Made by a program: the position numbers and the translations under genes
In this document: piece after piece, positions 36,436-45,837 of the stretch
Position numbering within the stretch: position 1 is the first letter of the stretch
Layout of the letters: every line of letters begins with the position of its first letter
NCBI GenBank assembly: GCA_021166685.1
Contig: JAJPEU010000008.1
Location: forward strand, 23,919-87,918
DNA length: 64,000 nucleotides
Origin: Sulfurovum sp.
Lineage (GTDB): Bacteria; Campylobacterota; Campylobacteria; Campylobacterales; Sulfurovaceae
Direction of reading: 5' to 3'
Notes under the pieces: generated by a model
Seen by the model: the letters and a program-made list of their open reading frames with translations, nothing else
The model's database searches: none
What the model was told of the DNA's origin: nothing

Positions 36436-37653
36436 GTGAGAAGAGTAGTAGTAACGGGATTAGGAATGATAAATGCTCTAGGACTTGATAAAGAGAGCGC
36501 ATTTTCTGCCATTATAGAAGGAAAAGCAGGCGTTAAGCTTATCGAATCGTTTGACACGAAAGACCAAACAGTCAAAATTGCTGCTGAGATTACAAATTTT
36601 GATCCTTTTACTGTACTTGATCCCAAAGAAGCAAAAAAAGCAGACCGGTTTATCCAGCTTGGACTTAAAGCCGCAGCCGAAGCAATGGAAGATGCAAAGC
36701 TTCCGGAAAATTTTGATAGGGAAAGATTTGGTGTCGCTTCTGCTTCAGGGATCGGCGGACTTCCCAATATTGAAAAAAATTCTATAGTTTGTGAACTCAA
36801 AGGCGCAAGAAGAATCTCTCCGTTTTTTATCCCTTCATCGCTGGTCAATATGCTCGGCGGATTTGTTTCTATCTATCAAGGCCTTAAAGGACCCAATCTT
36901 GCTTCGGTTACTGCTTGTGCGGCAGGCACACATGCCATTGGCGAAGCGGCTAAAAGTATTATGGTTGGCACGGCAGATAAAATGCTTGTAGTCGGAGCAG
37001 AGTCTGCTATTTGTCCTGTGGGAATCGGAGGATTTGCTGCAATGAAAGCACTTTCAACCAGAAATGATGATGCCGCAGGATCATCAAGACCGTTTGATGC
37101 AGAGCGTGACGGATTTGTTATGGGTGAAGGTGCAGGCGCTATAGTGCTGGAGGCGTATGAGGATGCAATTGCCAGGGGCGCAACAATCTACGGAGAGCTC
37201 ATTGGGTTTGGTGAAAGCGGTGATGCCAATCATATCACTACTCCGACAATGGATGGGCCGCTTCGTGCGATGATGGGTGCTTATAAGATGGCGGGGGAAC
37301 CCAAAGTGGATTACGTGAATGCCCACGGGACATCAACGCCGGTTAATGACAAAAATGAAACGGCAGCACTTAAAACACTCTTCGGAGGAAAAGAAAACTG
37401 TCCGCCCGTAAGTTCAACCAAAGGACAGACGGGGCATTGCTTGGGTGCTGCAGGTACGATCGAAGCGGTGATCACATTGATGGCCATGAGGGACGGCGTG
37501 CTTCCCCCTACTATAAATTATACGGTGCCTGATGAAAATTGCGATTTGGATTATGTGCCTAATGCCGCAAGAAAAGCAGAGATAAACGTAGCGATGAGTA
37601 ATTCATTTGGTTTTGGCGGTACCAACGGGGTTGTCATCTTTAAAAAAATATAA
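36436..37653 (+). CDS. fabF: 3-oxoacyl-ACP synthase II
   Basis: Elongating condensing enzyme. Catalytic triad in VTACAAGTH (Cys), NAHGTSTPVND (His) and KGQTGHCLGAAG (Lys/His). 405 residues. The start codon is GTG at 36436 after AGGAG. Followed 9 bp later by accA. Confidence 0.98.
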   Translation: MRRVVVTGLGMINALGLDKESAFSAIIEGKAGVKLIESFDTKDQTVKIAAEITNFDPFTVLDPKEAKKADRFIQLGLKAAAEAMEDAKLPENFDRERFGVASASGIGGLPNIEKNSIVCELKGARRISPFFIPSSLVNMLGGFVSIYQGLKGPNLASVTACAAGTHAIGEAAKSIMVGTADKMLVVGAESAICPVGIGGFAAMKALSTRNDDAAGSSRPFDAERDGFVMGEGAGAIVLEAYEDAIARGATIYGELIGFGESGDANHITTPTMDGPLRAMMGAYKMAGEPKVDYVNAHGTSTPVNDKNETAALKTLFGGKENCPPVSSTKGQTGHCLGAAGTIEAVITLMAMRDGVLPPTINYTVPDENCDLDYVPNAARKAEINVAMSNSFGFGGTNGVVIFKKI

Positions 37654-37662
37654 GGATTTCCA

Positions 37663-38598
37663 ATGACAACTTATCTGGACTTTGAGCAAAAAATTGCGCA
37701 GATTCAAGATCTTATTGAATCTGTGCAGGCTAGCGGAAATACAGTTGCATTTGCAAAACTTCAAAAAGATTTGGAAAAAGAAGTAGCAAAAACATTTGGT
37801 TCTCTTAGCGATTATCAAAAGCTTCAACTTGCTCGTCATCCGGATAGACCTTATGCCCTTGATTATATTAGAATGATTATGGAAAATGCCTATGAAATTC
37901 ACGGAGACAGGGCATTTAGAGATGATCCCGCCATGCTGTGTTATATCGGTTGGATAGGCGGTCAAAAAGCCATGGTGATCGGCGAGCAGAAAGGGCGCGG
38001 CGTTAAAAATAAGATCAAAAGAAATTTTGGCATGCCCAATCCGGAAGGATACAGAAAAGCCCTTCGTGCAGTCAGATTGGCAGAGAAGTTTGATATCCCT
38101 GTTTTGATGCTGATAGATACTCCGGGCGCCTATCCCGGACTAGGCGCAGAAGAGAGAGGGCAGAGCGAAGCGATTGCAAGAAATCTCTTTGAGTTTGCTT
38201 CAGTAAAGGTACCGCTTATTTCGATTGTCATCGGCGAAGGCGGTTCGGGAGGTGCTTTGGCAATAGGTGTTGCAGATAAACTTGCGATGATGCGCTATTC
38301 TGTTTTTGCTGTTATCTCTCCGGAAGGATGTTCTGCTATTTTGTGGAATGACCCTTCCAAGGTAGAAGCCGCAACAAAAGCACTGAAAATAACCCCCAAT
38401 GATCTTTTGGAGCATAAACTTGTTGACGATGTGCTCGATGAGCCGCTTATCGGTGCACACCGGGATAAAGAGACTGCAGCACAAGTCGTTAAAGAATATT
38501 TTTTGCAAAGTGTAAAATCACTCAGAGAGCTTCCAGAAAGCGAATTGCTTGAGCAGCGCTATGCCAAACTGACCGGCGTGGGCGCTTATACTGAGTAA
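37663..38598 (+). CDS. accA: Acetyl-CoA carboxylase carboxyltransferase alpha subunit
   Basis: Transfers carboxyl from biotin to acetyl-CoA to form malonyl-CoA, with AccD (not in window). N-terminal coiled coil, then [31 protein letters not shown] and [12 protein letters not shown]. 311 residues. AAGGA RBS. Operon with fabF. Confidence 0.97.
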   Translation: MTTYLDFEQKIAQIQDLIESVQASGNTVAFAKLQKDLEKEVAKTFGSLSDYQKLQLARHPDRPYALDYIRMIMENAYEIHGDRAFRDDPAMLCYIGWIGGQKAMVIGEQKGRGVKNKIKRNFGMPNPEGYRKALRAVRLAEKFDIPVLMLIDTPGAYPGLGAEERGQSEAIARNLFEFASVKVPLISIVIGEGGSGGALAIGVADKLAMMRYSVFAVISPEGCSAILWNDPSKVEAATKALKITPNDLLEHKLVDDVLDEPLIGAHRDKETAAQVVKEYFLQSVKSLRELPESELLEQRYAKLTGVGAYTE

Positions 38599-38613
38599 GT
38601 TAATACCTCTTTC

Positions 38614-39228
38614 ATGATACACAATATAGCCGATACTCTTGTTGCTGTTATTGGAGAGTGGGGGTATTTGGGTATCTTTCTTCTGATGTTTATTGAGAGT
38701 ACGTTTTTCCCTTTTCCCAGTGAAGTAGTTATGATACCGGCCGGTTATCTTGCCCATAAAGGCGAGATGAATCTTTATTTGATTGTTTTGGCAGGCATAG
38801 CGGGCTCTGTTACGGGAGCACTTTTTAATTATTATATTGCACTTTGGTTTGGCAGAAGTTTTTTTATAAAATATGGAAAATATATGTTTATCAAAACTGA
38901 AACGCTTGAAAAGTTGGAAAATTTTTTCCATAAGCACGGCGAACTTTCCACTTTCAACGGTAGACTTATCCCCGGTGTCAGACAGCTTATCTCGTTGCCT
39001 GCAGGATTGGCGCGTATGAATGTTGCAAAGTTTTCTTTTTATTCCGGGCTGGGTGCAGGTATTTGGGTGATTGTTTTGGTGATGCTGGGATATTTGCTAG
39101 GTTCCAATGAAGCGCTTATCTCTGAGCATCTTACCTCCGCAACACTGATCGCTCTTTTGTGTGTCGTGCTGATCACTCTTTTTTATATTGTTCGAAACAA
39201 ACGAAGAAAAAAGATACTTGAAGAGTAG
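38614..39228 (+). CDS. DedA family membrane protein
   Basis: 204 residues, about five hydrophobic segments, with the DedA signatures FFPFPSEVVMIPAGYLA near residue 32 and FNGRLIPGVRQLISLPAG near 115. DedA/VTT proteins act as lipid (undecaprenyl phosphate or phospholipid) flippases and affect membrane potential; the substrate here is not known. Lies 15 bp after accA. Confidence 0.92.
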   Translation: MIHNIADTLVAVIGEWGYLGIFLLMFIESTFFPFPSEVVMIPAGYLAHKGEMNLYLIVLAGIAGSVTGALFNYYIALWFGRSFFIKYGKYMFIKTETLEKLENFFHKHGELSTFNGRLIPGVRQLISLPAGLARMNVAKFSFYSGLGAGIWVIVLVMLGYLLGSNEALISEHLTSATLIALLCVVLITLFYIVRNKRRKKILEE

Positions 39229-39250
39229 GGACTGCCGCCAAAAGAGCAGC

Positions 39251-40612
39251 TTATTCTACAATCCACGCCAGATATTTTTTCTTCTTGATCTTCGTGTTTT
39301 TTAATGCTTTTAAAACCGTATTTACCACAGAGTGATGAAGTGCGATATAAGATTTCGTGTCGGCGATATTTATCTTTCCTATCATTTGATGGCCAATACC
39401 TACTTCTTTGCATAAAGTGCCCAGTATGTCTGCGGCGCGAAGTTTGGTTTTTTTGCCGCCATTAATACAGAGCGTATCATAGTCAGACGTCATTTTGAAT
39501 GCCGCATCGATAGGCAGCTTTTTCAGGTCTTCCGTGCGGGCCAAAGAGGTGATATAGGAGCATTTGGTACTCTCTTGCGGTTCGTAGAGAGAGATCGCTG
39601 TTCCTGTTGCGTCAGCACGCCCTGTGCGTCCGATACGATGGGTATACACTTCTTTATCAAAAGGCAGGTCATAATTGACAATAAGTTCAATACCTTTAAT
39701 GTCCAGACCCCTTGAGGCAACATCCGTAGCAACCAGGATACGCTTGGAACCGTTAGAAAAAACAATGACAGATTCGTTGCGCTCTTTTTGCTCCAGATCC
39801 CCGTGTATATCTATGGCGGAATGCCCATGACGGTGCAATGCATCAGTAAGGGACACGGCTTGCACTTTTGTATTGCAAAAAATGAGCAAAGATTTTGGTT
39901 TGTACGATTGTATAAGTACTGTGAGAGCTTTAAATTTATCAGAAGTTTCGTAGACTATCTCATCTATTTTGGTGTGTTCTTGAAGTGTATCTACTTTAAG
40001 AACAAGAGGCTGTTTTAAGAGAGCTTTGGCTAATTTTTCTATCTTAGGAGGAAAAGTTGCCGAGAAAAGAAGCGTCTGTTTGGATCGAGGCATATTGGAG
40101 CCTATCTTGATGATTTCATCATAAAAACCCATATCCAGCATACGGTCTGCCTCATCAAGCACAAGCGTTTTAATACTATCAAGCACAAGCGTTTCTTTGG
40201 CGAGATGATCCTGAATACGCCCAGGTGTGCCTATAAGTATATGCGCACCTTTGGCGAGCGACTGCGCTTGTGTGCGAAGCGGCACCCCCCCATAGAGCGT
40301 AATAATCTTGAGATTAGCTTTATACGAGGCTATTTTTCGAAGTTCGACGGCTATTTGGTCTGCCAGTTCCCGGGTAGGCGTGATAATGAGTGTTTGAGGT
40401 TTGTTTTGGCTGATATCTGTGCGCATGATGCAGGGTAGGCCAAATGCGAGGGTTTTGCCTGAGCCGGTCTTGGATTGCGCAAGGATATCTTTCCCTTCCA
40501 AAATAGGAACAATGGCTTTATCTTGTATCTGTGTCATTTGGCTAAATCCCAAAGAGGCTAGATTAGCTAAAAGCGCCTGAGGTATTTCTTTGATGGTATT
40601 GAATGTTTTCAT
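39251..40612 (-). CDS. dbpA: ATP-dependent RNA helicase DbpA
   Basis: DEAD-box helicase acting in 50S ribosome assembly. SKTGSGKT (motif I), PTRELADQI, DEADRMLD, SATFPP, ATDVASRGLD and HRIGRTGRA are present, and the last ~75 residues form the DbpA-type RNA-binding domain (GGKKTKLRAADILG...). 453 residues, full length. Convergent with dedA. Confidence 0.94.
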   Translation of the reverse strand: MKTFNTIKEIPQALLANLASLGFSQMTQIQDKAIVPILEGKDILAQSKTGSGKTLAFGLPCIMRTDISQNKPQTLIITPTRELADQIAVELRKIASYKANLKIITLYGGVPLRTQAQSLAKGAHILIGTPGRIQDHLAKETLVLDSIKTLVLDEADRMLDMGFYDEIIKIGSNMPRSKQTLLFSATFPPKIEKLAKALLKQPLVLKVDTLQEHTKIDEIVYETSDKFKALTVLIQSYKPKSLLIFCNTKVQAVSLTDALHRHGHSAIDIHGDLEQKERNESVIVFSNGSKRILVATDVASRGLDIKGIELIVNYDLPFDKEVYTHRIGRTGRADATGTAISLYEPQESTKCSYITSLARTEDLKKLPIDAAFKMTSDYDTLCINGGKKTKLRAADILGTLCKEVGIGHQMIGKINIADTKSYIALHHSVVNTVLKALKNTKIKKKKYLAWIVE

Positions 40613-40686
40613 GATAGTATTGGTGTCCAGTGTGTTGTATGGTGATGATAAAAGAAGTGTAAAAATAATGGCTAAAGAGAAAGGGA

Positions 40687-40703
40687 GTGAGTCAAAGACT
40701 CAC
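40687..40703. terminator. Perfect 7-bp hairpin downstream of ydcH
   Basis: GTGAGTC, AAA, GACTCAC, located 8 bp after the minus-strand stop of the YdcH-like gene. No U-tract on the minus strand. Its 7+3+7 geometry is like that of the heptamer-element stem-loops, but no array flanks it. Confidence 0.4.
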
Positions 40704-40710
40704 AAAAAAC

Positions 40711-40935
40711 TTATGCTTGAGATTTTTTATACTCTAAGATCATTTGATACGCTTCATCTTTTAGTCTCAGCTTCTCTTTTTTGATCGTTTCAAGTTCCAT
40801 GTCGGTCAATGCAAGACGTCCTTCATCTGCATCTTTGGCTTTTTGATCTAATTCGTTGTGTTTTTCAAAAATTTTAGCAAAATGCGCATTTTCCTGTTTT
40901 AAGTGGCTGATTTCATCTCTATATTCATGTAGCAT
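40711..40935 (-). CDS. YdcH family protein (DUF465)
   Basis: 74 residues, two helices forming a coiled coil, with the family pattern HEYRDEISHLKQENAHFAKIFEKHNELDQ and ETIKKEKLRLKDEAYQMI. RBS TAGGAG before the ATG. Function unknown; members are small conserved cytoplasmic proteins. Confidence 0.85.
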   Translation of the reverse strand: MLHEYRDEISHLKQENAHFAKIFEKHNELDQKAKDADEGRLALTDMELETIKKEKLRLKDEAYQMILEYKKSQA

Positions 40936-41009
40936 GTGTACTCCTAGTAATCATTTATATTATTTTATCGTTTTTGCGGTTAGAATCGTATTAATACTAA
41001 GAGAATCTC

Positions 41010-42221
41010 TCAGGTTCTATACTCCGCATTAATTTTTACATATTCATAGCTTAGATCACAGCCGTAAGAGGTGTAAGCCCCATCCCCCAAGCCTAAGTCG
41101 CATGTAACTTTAAAGCTATCTTGTTTCATGATTTTATAGGCTTTGTCTTCGCGTATTTTGTCCAATTCCCTGTGTTCGCCCGAATAGATAAGCAGATCAT
41201 CATAGTGAATAGTGAGTGTTTGATCATCGCATGCAATACCGCTGGCGCCTATCGTAGAAGCGATACGCCCCCAGTTTGGATCTTCCCCAAAAAGTGCTGT
41301 TTTGACAAGCAGTGAGTTGCTAAGTGCTCTTGAGGCTTTTCTGGCTTCATCTTGGCTTTTGGCCCCTTTTACTTCAAACGCGACAAGTTTATTTGCCCCT
41401 TCGCCGTCTTTAAGGATAAGCATGGCCAGTTCAAACATAATTTTCTCCAATGCTTTGGCAAACGCTTCTTTGTGGTAGCTCCCGCTTTGTTTGTTGGCAA
41501 GAAGTAAGACCGTATCGTTGGTTGAAGTGTCGCCGTCGACAGAGATGCGGTTGAAAGAGCCTTCGGTTGCATCGTTAAGCAGTTCGGTCATATCGGATTT
41601 GGGAATATCGGCATCTGTAATCACAAAACAGAGCATGGTTGCCATCGCAGGGTTGATCATGCCCGCGCCTTTACAGACGGCTCCAATGTGAAACGATTCC
41701 CCGTTTTCAAGTTCTATTTTGTAGGCAAGCTCTTTTTTGAAACTGTCTGTTGTCATGATGGCTTTTGCGGTTTGGTCGGAATTTCTGGTATTGAAATCGA
41801 ATATATCGAATGCAGAAGCGATTTTATTGATCGGCAAACGATACCCGATTACCCCCGTCGAGCTCATGACCGGATTGAGAACATCGATCTTTTCTGAAAG
41901 CAAAGAGAAAAGAGTGTCAATATCTTCGATACCTTTTTCTCCTGTCATGGCATTGGCGTTTTTGGCATTCATCAGTACAAAATTAGTTTGAAAATCTTTG
42001 GGGTATTTTTGAAAATGTTTGATAGGCGCCGCCTGGAAAACATTGGTAGTGAACACCGCAGCGATATCGCAAGGCGTATCGCTGCGTATGAAAGCAACAT
42101 CGCCGGCTATTTCATTTGAATTTAAATCTGACGGTTTGGTGCGCATGCCTACATTGGCGGCACCGAAAAAAAAGCCTTGCACATTTTCAAGGCCATTCTT
42201 TAGGGGAAAAAGTTTAAACAT
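41010..42221 (-). CDS. argJ: Glutamate N-acetyltransferase / amino-acid acetyltransferase ArgJ
   Basis: Transfers acetyl from N-acetylornithine to glutamate in the cyclic arginine pathway. Ntn-fold self-cleavage site at PAMATMLCFVITD (Thr becomes the nucleophile), GAVCKGAGMI, DGDTSTNDT and the C-terminal GCDLSYEYVKINAEYRT typical of the family. 403 residues. Good GAGGAG RBS. It overlaps the upstream channel gene by 8 bp. Confidence 0.95.
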   Translation of the reverse strand: MFKLFPLKNGLENVQGFFFGAANVGMRTKPSDLNSNEIAGDVAFIRSDTPCDIAAVFTTNVFQAAPIKHFQKYPKDFQTNFVLMNAKNANAMTGEKGIEDIDTLFSLLSEKIDVLNPVMSSTGVIGYRLPINKIASAFDIFDFNTRNSDQTAKAIMTTDSFKKELAYKIELENGESFHIGAVCKGAGMINPAMATMLCFVITDADIPKSDMTELLNDATEGSFNRISVDGDTSTNDTVLLLANKQSGSYHKEAFAKALEKIMFELAMLILKDGEGANKLVAFEVKGAKSQDEARKASRALSNSLLVKTALFGEDPNWGRIASTIGASGIACDDQTLTIHYDDLLIYSGEHRELDKIREDKAYKIMKQDSFKVTCDLGLGDGAYTSYGCDLSYEYVKINAEYRT

Positions 42222-43359
42222 ATTTGAGCTCCTCTGGTTTTTCTTTTTTGCGTATGATTTTTTTGGCTTTACTGATACCTTCGCTTGTACCTATCAGTAA
42301 AAGTTTTGATTCGGGCATGATTATAATGTCACCCTTGGGCATAGGTATAAATTTATCATCTTTTTGACGTATTCCGATGATCGTTACATTGGCAATGTCT
42401 CTTAATCGCGCAGTTTTGATCATTTTGAGCGCAAGCCAAGAAGTTCTTGATACCTTCGCCTCTTCCATGTCAAGCGGCGTGTCTCTTTTGTACAGAAATT
42501 CTTGTAAAAGATTTTCCATGTCAGGTCTTGCTGCCATCGCATTGACGCGTTGCGCCAAAAGTGATGTGGCGGTAACTACCCTGTCTGCGCCAAGCTTAAG
42601 CAGCTTTTCGTCATCTTCTTGATTTTGTGCACTGGAGATGATAAGAAATTTTCTTGCACGGTGAATTTCTGTTTCATAGAGGCGTGCCGATGCAATCGTG
42701 GCGATGTTGTCTGCCACGTTGTCTGCAAGCGTAATGACGCCTTTGGCACTGGAAAGATGGGATTTTAAAATACCTTCCTGGGTATGAGGATGGGCAGAAA
42801 CAAAGTAGGGATAGCGGTATTTTTTGGCTATCTCTTCAAGGTCTTCCCTGGGGTCAACTACTACAAAAGGAATATGATTTGCACGAAGTTCTTTGGTGAC
42901 CTGTATGGTAAATTCGTTGTGATAACAGACAACGAAATGGTATTTAAGTCTGGCAATCTCATAAAGCATGCGACGCTCCTTGGCAGTTTTTTGAAATTCA
43001 CCCTTTTTGACTACTTCCACGATAATACCTATAGCGATGGAAAATACAATAAAGCCAAAGATAATCAGGGTAATTGTAAATATTTTTCCCAGATCAGAGA
43101 TCGGACGTATCTCTCCAAACCCTACCGTAGTAAAGGTGATGCCGGTTTGGTAGATAGCATCCATAAGAGGAAAGTCATCAATGATCATGTAGCCTATGGT
43201 GCCGATAAGCATCATAAATACAGTAAGTATAAGCGGAAGTCTAAAATGGGCTAAATGTGAATAGTACTCATCATTTAGTGTAATGTGCGGTTTAGGGGCG
43301 CTTCTCCAGCCGAGAAACGTTTTTAGTGTGGCAATAGCACTCAAAATGCTATATCCCAA
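42214..43359 (-). CDS. Potassium channel with cytoplasmic RCK (TrkA-N/TrkA-C) domains
   Basis: 381 residues: two membrane helices around a pore loop with filter TTVGFG (residues 77-82), then an RCK domain and a TrkA-C domain (NVTIIGIRQKDDKFIPMP). The nucleotide-binding Gly motif is degenerate (YHNEF), so NAD(H) binding is doubtful. The first in-frame codon is TTG at 43359, which lies in a hairpin; no clear RBS, so the start is uncertain. Operon with rpmB upstream and argJ downstream. Confidence 0.85.
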   Translation of the reverse strand: MGYSILSAIATLKTFLGWRSAPKPHITLNDEYYSHLAHFRLPLILTVFMMLIGTIGYMIIDDFPLMDAIYQTGITFTTVGFGEIRPISDLGKIFTITLIIFGFIVFSIAIGIIVEVVKKGEFQKTAKERRMLYEIARLKYHFVVCYHNEFTIQVTKELRANHIPFVVVDPREDLEEIAKKYRYPYFVSAHPHTQEGILKSHLSSAKGVITLADNVADNIATIASARLYETEIHRARKFLIISSAQNQEDDEKLLKLGADRVVTATSLLAQRVNAMAARPDMENLLQEFLYKRDTPLDMEEAKVSRTSWLALKMIKTARLRDIANVTIIGIRQKDDKFIPMPKGDIIIMPESKLLLIGTSEGISKAKKIIRKKEKPEELKYV

Positions 43360-43369
43360 AAAGGGATAT
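43351..43369 (-). promoter_or_regulatory. Hairpin at the rpmB/channel junction
   Basis: ATATCCC, AAAAA, GGGATAT: a perfect 7-bp stem covering the last base of the rpmB stop codon and the TTG proposed as channel start. It could limit channel translation or read-through from the ribosomal-protein gene. Confidence 0.45.
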
Positions 43370-43578
43370 TAGTTGGCTGCTGTAGCTTTGGCAGCTTGTT
43401 TTTTCATTGTTCTAAGTGTAGAAGCAGCAACTTTGATACGCTGAGTCGTTCCATCTTCTAGTGTGATTTTCACAGTTCTGATATTTGGAAGTTGTCTTCT
43501 TTTTGTTTTATTGTTTGCATGAGAAACGTTATTTCCCGTAAGCGGGCCTTTGCCTGAAATTGAACATTTTCTTGACAT
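43369..43578 (-). CDS. rpmB: 50S ribosomal protein bL28
   Basis: 69 residues, basic. [21 protein letters not shown] and the [10 protein letters not shown] block are diagnostic of bL28. A GAAGGTA RBS precedes the ATG. Located upstream of the channel gene. Confidence 0.97.
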   Translation of the reverse strand: MSRKCSISGKGPLTGNNVSHANNKTKRRQLPNIRTVKITLEDGTTQRIKVAASTLRTMKKQAAKATAAN

Positions 43579-43767
43579 GATACTACCTTCTATGTAATGT
43601 AGACTTCATACGTTTAGGTATGAAACCTCGAATATTTTGTGCGATTATAGATGAAAATAGCATAAAATTTGCTTAAGGTGTGCTCTGATCGTGCCTGAAT
43701 TTTTCTTTTCTTTTAAAATTATATAAGGGATTGGATAAAATTTGGCATTGCCAAATCTACGGTATGC

Positions 43768-43773
43768 TATAAT
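43768..43773 (+). promoter_or_regulatory. Putative -10 box for rpe
   Basis: TATAAT 33 bp upstream of the rpe start codon, within GCTATAATC. Would drive rpe-trpF-exonuclease. Confidence 0.5.
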
Positions 43774-43805
43774 CATACCCACTAAATTAACAATGAGGAT
43801 TATTT

Positions 43806-44447
43806 ATGTTAGTTGCCCCAAGTATACTTTCTGCTGATTTTGGATATTTGGCAAGGGATGTGGAAGCCATCTGCGAGGGCGGTTGTGATTTTGTGCATGT
43901 GGATGTGATGGACGGACATTTTGTGCCCAATCTTACGATAGGCCCGATTGTCGTCGATGCGGTGGCGAAGGCTGCAACCAAACCTCTTGATATTCATTTG
44001 ATGGTGCAGAACAACAGCTTTTTTGTTGATCTGTTTGCACCGGTAAAACCAGAATTTATCTCTTTTCATATCGAAGAAGAAAAGCATCCTCACAGACTGA
44101 TACAAAAGATTCGTTCTTTGGGTATCCGTCCGGCTATTGTACTTAATCCCCATACACCTCCGGAGGCCATAGAGTTTTTGCTTGAAGATGTGGATATGGT
44201 TTTGCTGATGAGCGTCAACCCCGGATTTGGCGGACAAAAGTTTATCTCTTCGGTGATTGAAAAAGCCAAACGCCTTAAAAAACTTATCCTGCAAAAAAAT
44301 CCCGCATGTCTTATAGAGGTGGACGGGGGCGTGAATGATGAAAATGTAAAACTTCTTGAAGAGGCAGGCGTAGATGTCGTAGTCGCAGGATCCTTTGTTT
44401 ACGGGCATCCCGAAGGGATCAAAGAAGCCATAGCTTCTTTGAGATAA
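43806..44447 (+). CDS. rpe: Ribulose-phosphate 3-epimerase
   Basis: Interconverts ribulose-5-P and xylulose-5-P in the pentose phosphate or Calvin-type cycle. TIM-barrel motifs VAPSILSADF, HVDVMDGHFVPN, DIHLMV, MSVNPGFGGQKF and EVDGGVN. 213 residues. Followed 12 bp later by trpF. Confidence 0.97.
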   Translation: MLVAPSILSADFGYLARDVEAICEGGCDFVHVDVMDGHFVPNLTIGPIVVDAVAKAATKPLDIHLMVQNNSFFVDLFAPVKPEFISFHIEEEKHPHRLIQKIRSLGIRPAIVLNPHTPPEAIEFLLEDVDMVLLMSVNPGFGGQKFISSVIEKAKRLKKLILQKNPACLIEVDGGVNDENVKLLEEAGVDVVVAGSFVYGHPEGIKEAIASLR

Positions 44448-44459
44448 AAAGAGAGAAAA

Positions 44460-45053
44460 ATGATCAGAGTCAAAATATGCGGAATTACAAACCTTCAAGA
44501 TGCACTGTATGCGGTCGAGTGCGGAGCAGATGCGCTCGGGTTTGTGTTTTATGACCGGTCACCGCGTTATATTGATCCCAAACAAGCAAAGCAGATCATC
44601 GATAAACTGCCTCCTTTTATAGAAAGAGTAGGGCTGTTTGTGGATGAAAAGGCTGAAACAATCAATAGGATATGCCAATATGCGAATATCTCTTTGGCGC
44701 AAATTCATTTTGATGCCAAAGAGGAGCTATTGGACGCGATTGATCTCAAAACCCTTCCTGTGATAAGAGCAAAATGCATTGAAGATCTGGAGAGATTTAA
44801 AGACAGATATCGTCTCGTAGATGTATATAGTGAGGCATTCGGCGGCACAGGGGATCGTCTTGACCTCTCATGGTTCAAAAATAGGGACTGTTCGAAGATG
44901 ATTCTTGCAGGAGGGCTTACGCCTGAAAATGTTGAAGAGATAAGAGGTTTCGGATTTTACGGTGTGGATGTCAGCTCGGGCGTCGAAGCGATAAAAGGAA
45001 AGAAAGATCTTCAAAAAGTGGCGCGGTTTATAGAAAATGCGAAATGTATTTAG
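44460..45053 (+). CDS. trpF: Phosphoribosylanthranilate isomerase
   Basis: Third step of tryptophan synthesis. VKICGITN with the catalytic Cys, LGFVFYDRSPRYI, LAGGLTPENV and GVDVSSGVE are all present. 197 residues. It stands apart from other trp genes here and overlaps the next gene by 17 bp. Confidence 0.96.
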   Translation: MIRVKICGITNLQDALYAVECGADALGFVFYDRSPRYIDPKQAKQIIDKLPPFIERVGLFVDEKAETINRICQYANISLAQIHFDAKEELLDAIDLKTLPVIRAKCIEDLERFKDRYRLVDVYSEAFGGTGDRLDLSWFKNRDCSKMILAGGLTPENVEEIRGFGFYGVDVSSGVEAIKGKKDLQKVARFIENAKCI

Positions 45054-45837
45054 TGAATTAACCAGTGCCTTCCGCAAAAACAAAGGGGTACTCACTGCGG
45101 AGCGGTACAAACAAATCGTGATGAAGCATACTACTCTGCTAGAAGACAGCGATACGATTTTTATTCTGCTGCAAGCCTCCGGATATCCTATCGTAGAAGA
45201 AAATGAACAGTATCGTCTGGAAACCTGCTTTACCTCCCATGAAGTACAGCGTTATTGTGTCATAGACATAGAAACCAACGGAAGTAAACCGGGAACCTCC
45301 CAGGTCATAGAAATAGGCGCCGTGATGATGCAAAATGGCCGGATCATTGATAGCCTGGAAACGTTTGTGGAGTGTGCTTTTTTGCCTGAGTATATCACCA
45401 AAATAACCGGCATAGAGCCGACCGATCTTATGGGCGCACCAAGCCGAAAAGAGGCATTGACCCGGTTGCGGCATTTTATGGGAGATGCAGTTTTTGTGGC
45501 GCATAATGCCGATTTTGACTACAACTTTTTAAATGCTTCTTTTGATCGGTTTGGGTTGGGCACCATAGGCAATCCCAAGCTTTGCACGATCGATCTGGCG
45601 AAGCGTACGTTTGAGAGTGAGCGGTATGGGTTGGCATACCTGATCGAATCTTTACAGATAGAGACCGCTACGCATCATCGCGCTTACAGTGATGCGCTGT
45701 GTGCAGCCAGGGTAATGCAAAAAAGCTTTGAAACGCTTCCCGGATACGTGAATACAACCGATGATCTGCTGCAATTTTCACTTTCAAGCAAAAAAAGCAG
45801 AAGAGCAAGCAAAGAACAATCAGGTATCAATCCCTGA
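45037..45837 (+). CDS. DnaQ-like 3'-5' exonuclease (DEDDh family)
   Basis: 266 residues. Exo I IDIETNG, Exo II region HNADFDYNFL and Exo III HRAYSDA (the His five residues before Asp marks DEDDh) are intact. The ~65 residues before the nuclease domain and the basic Ser-rich tail are not typical of E. coli epsilon, so this may be the proofreading subunit or an epsilon-like repair nuclease. It converges on and overlaps the EI24 gene by 11 bp. Confidence 0.87.
   Translation: MRNVFSELTSAFRKNKGVLTAERYKQIVMKHTTLLEDSDTIFILLQASGYPIVEENEQYRLETCFTSHEVQRYCVIDIETNGSKPGTSQVIEIGAVMMQNGRIIDSLETFVECAFLPEYITKITGIEPTDLMGAPSRKEALTRLRHFMGDAVFVAHNADFDYNFLNASFDRFGLGTIGNPKLCTIDLAKRTFESERYGLAYLIESLQIETATHHRAYSDALCAARVMQKSFETLPGYVNTTDDLLQFSLSSKKSRRASKEQSGINP

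Noticed and set aside
36107..38598. Full fatty-acid synthesis operon including fabG at 27.6 kb
   Set aside because: fabG is 8 kb away with its own terminator-like repeat, so the genes are functionally linked but not one operon.
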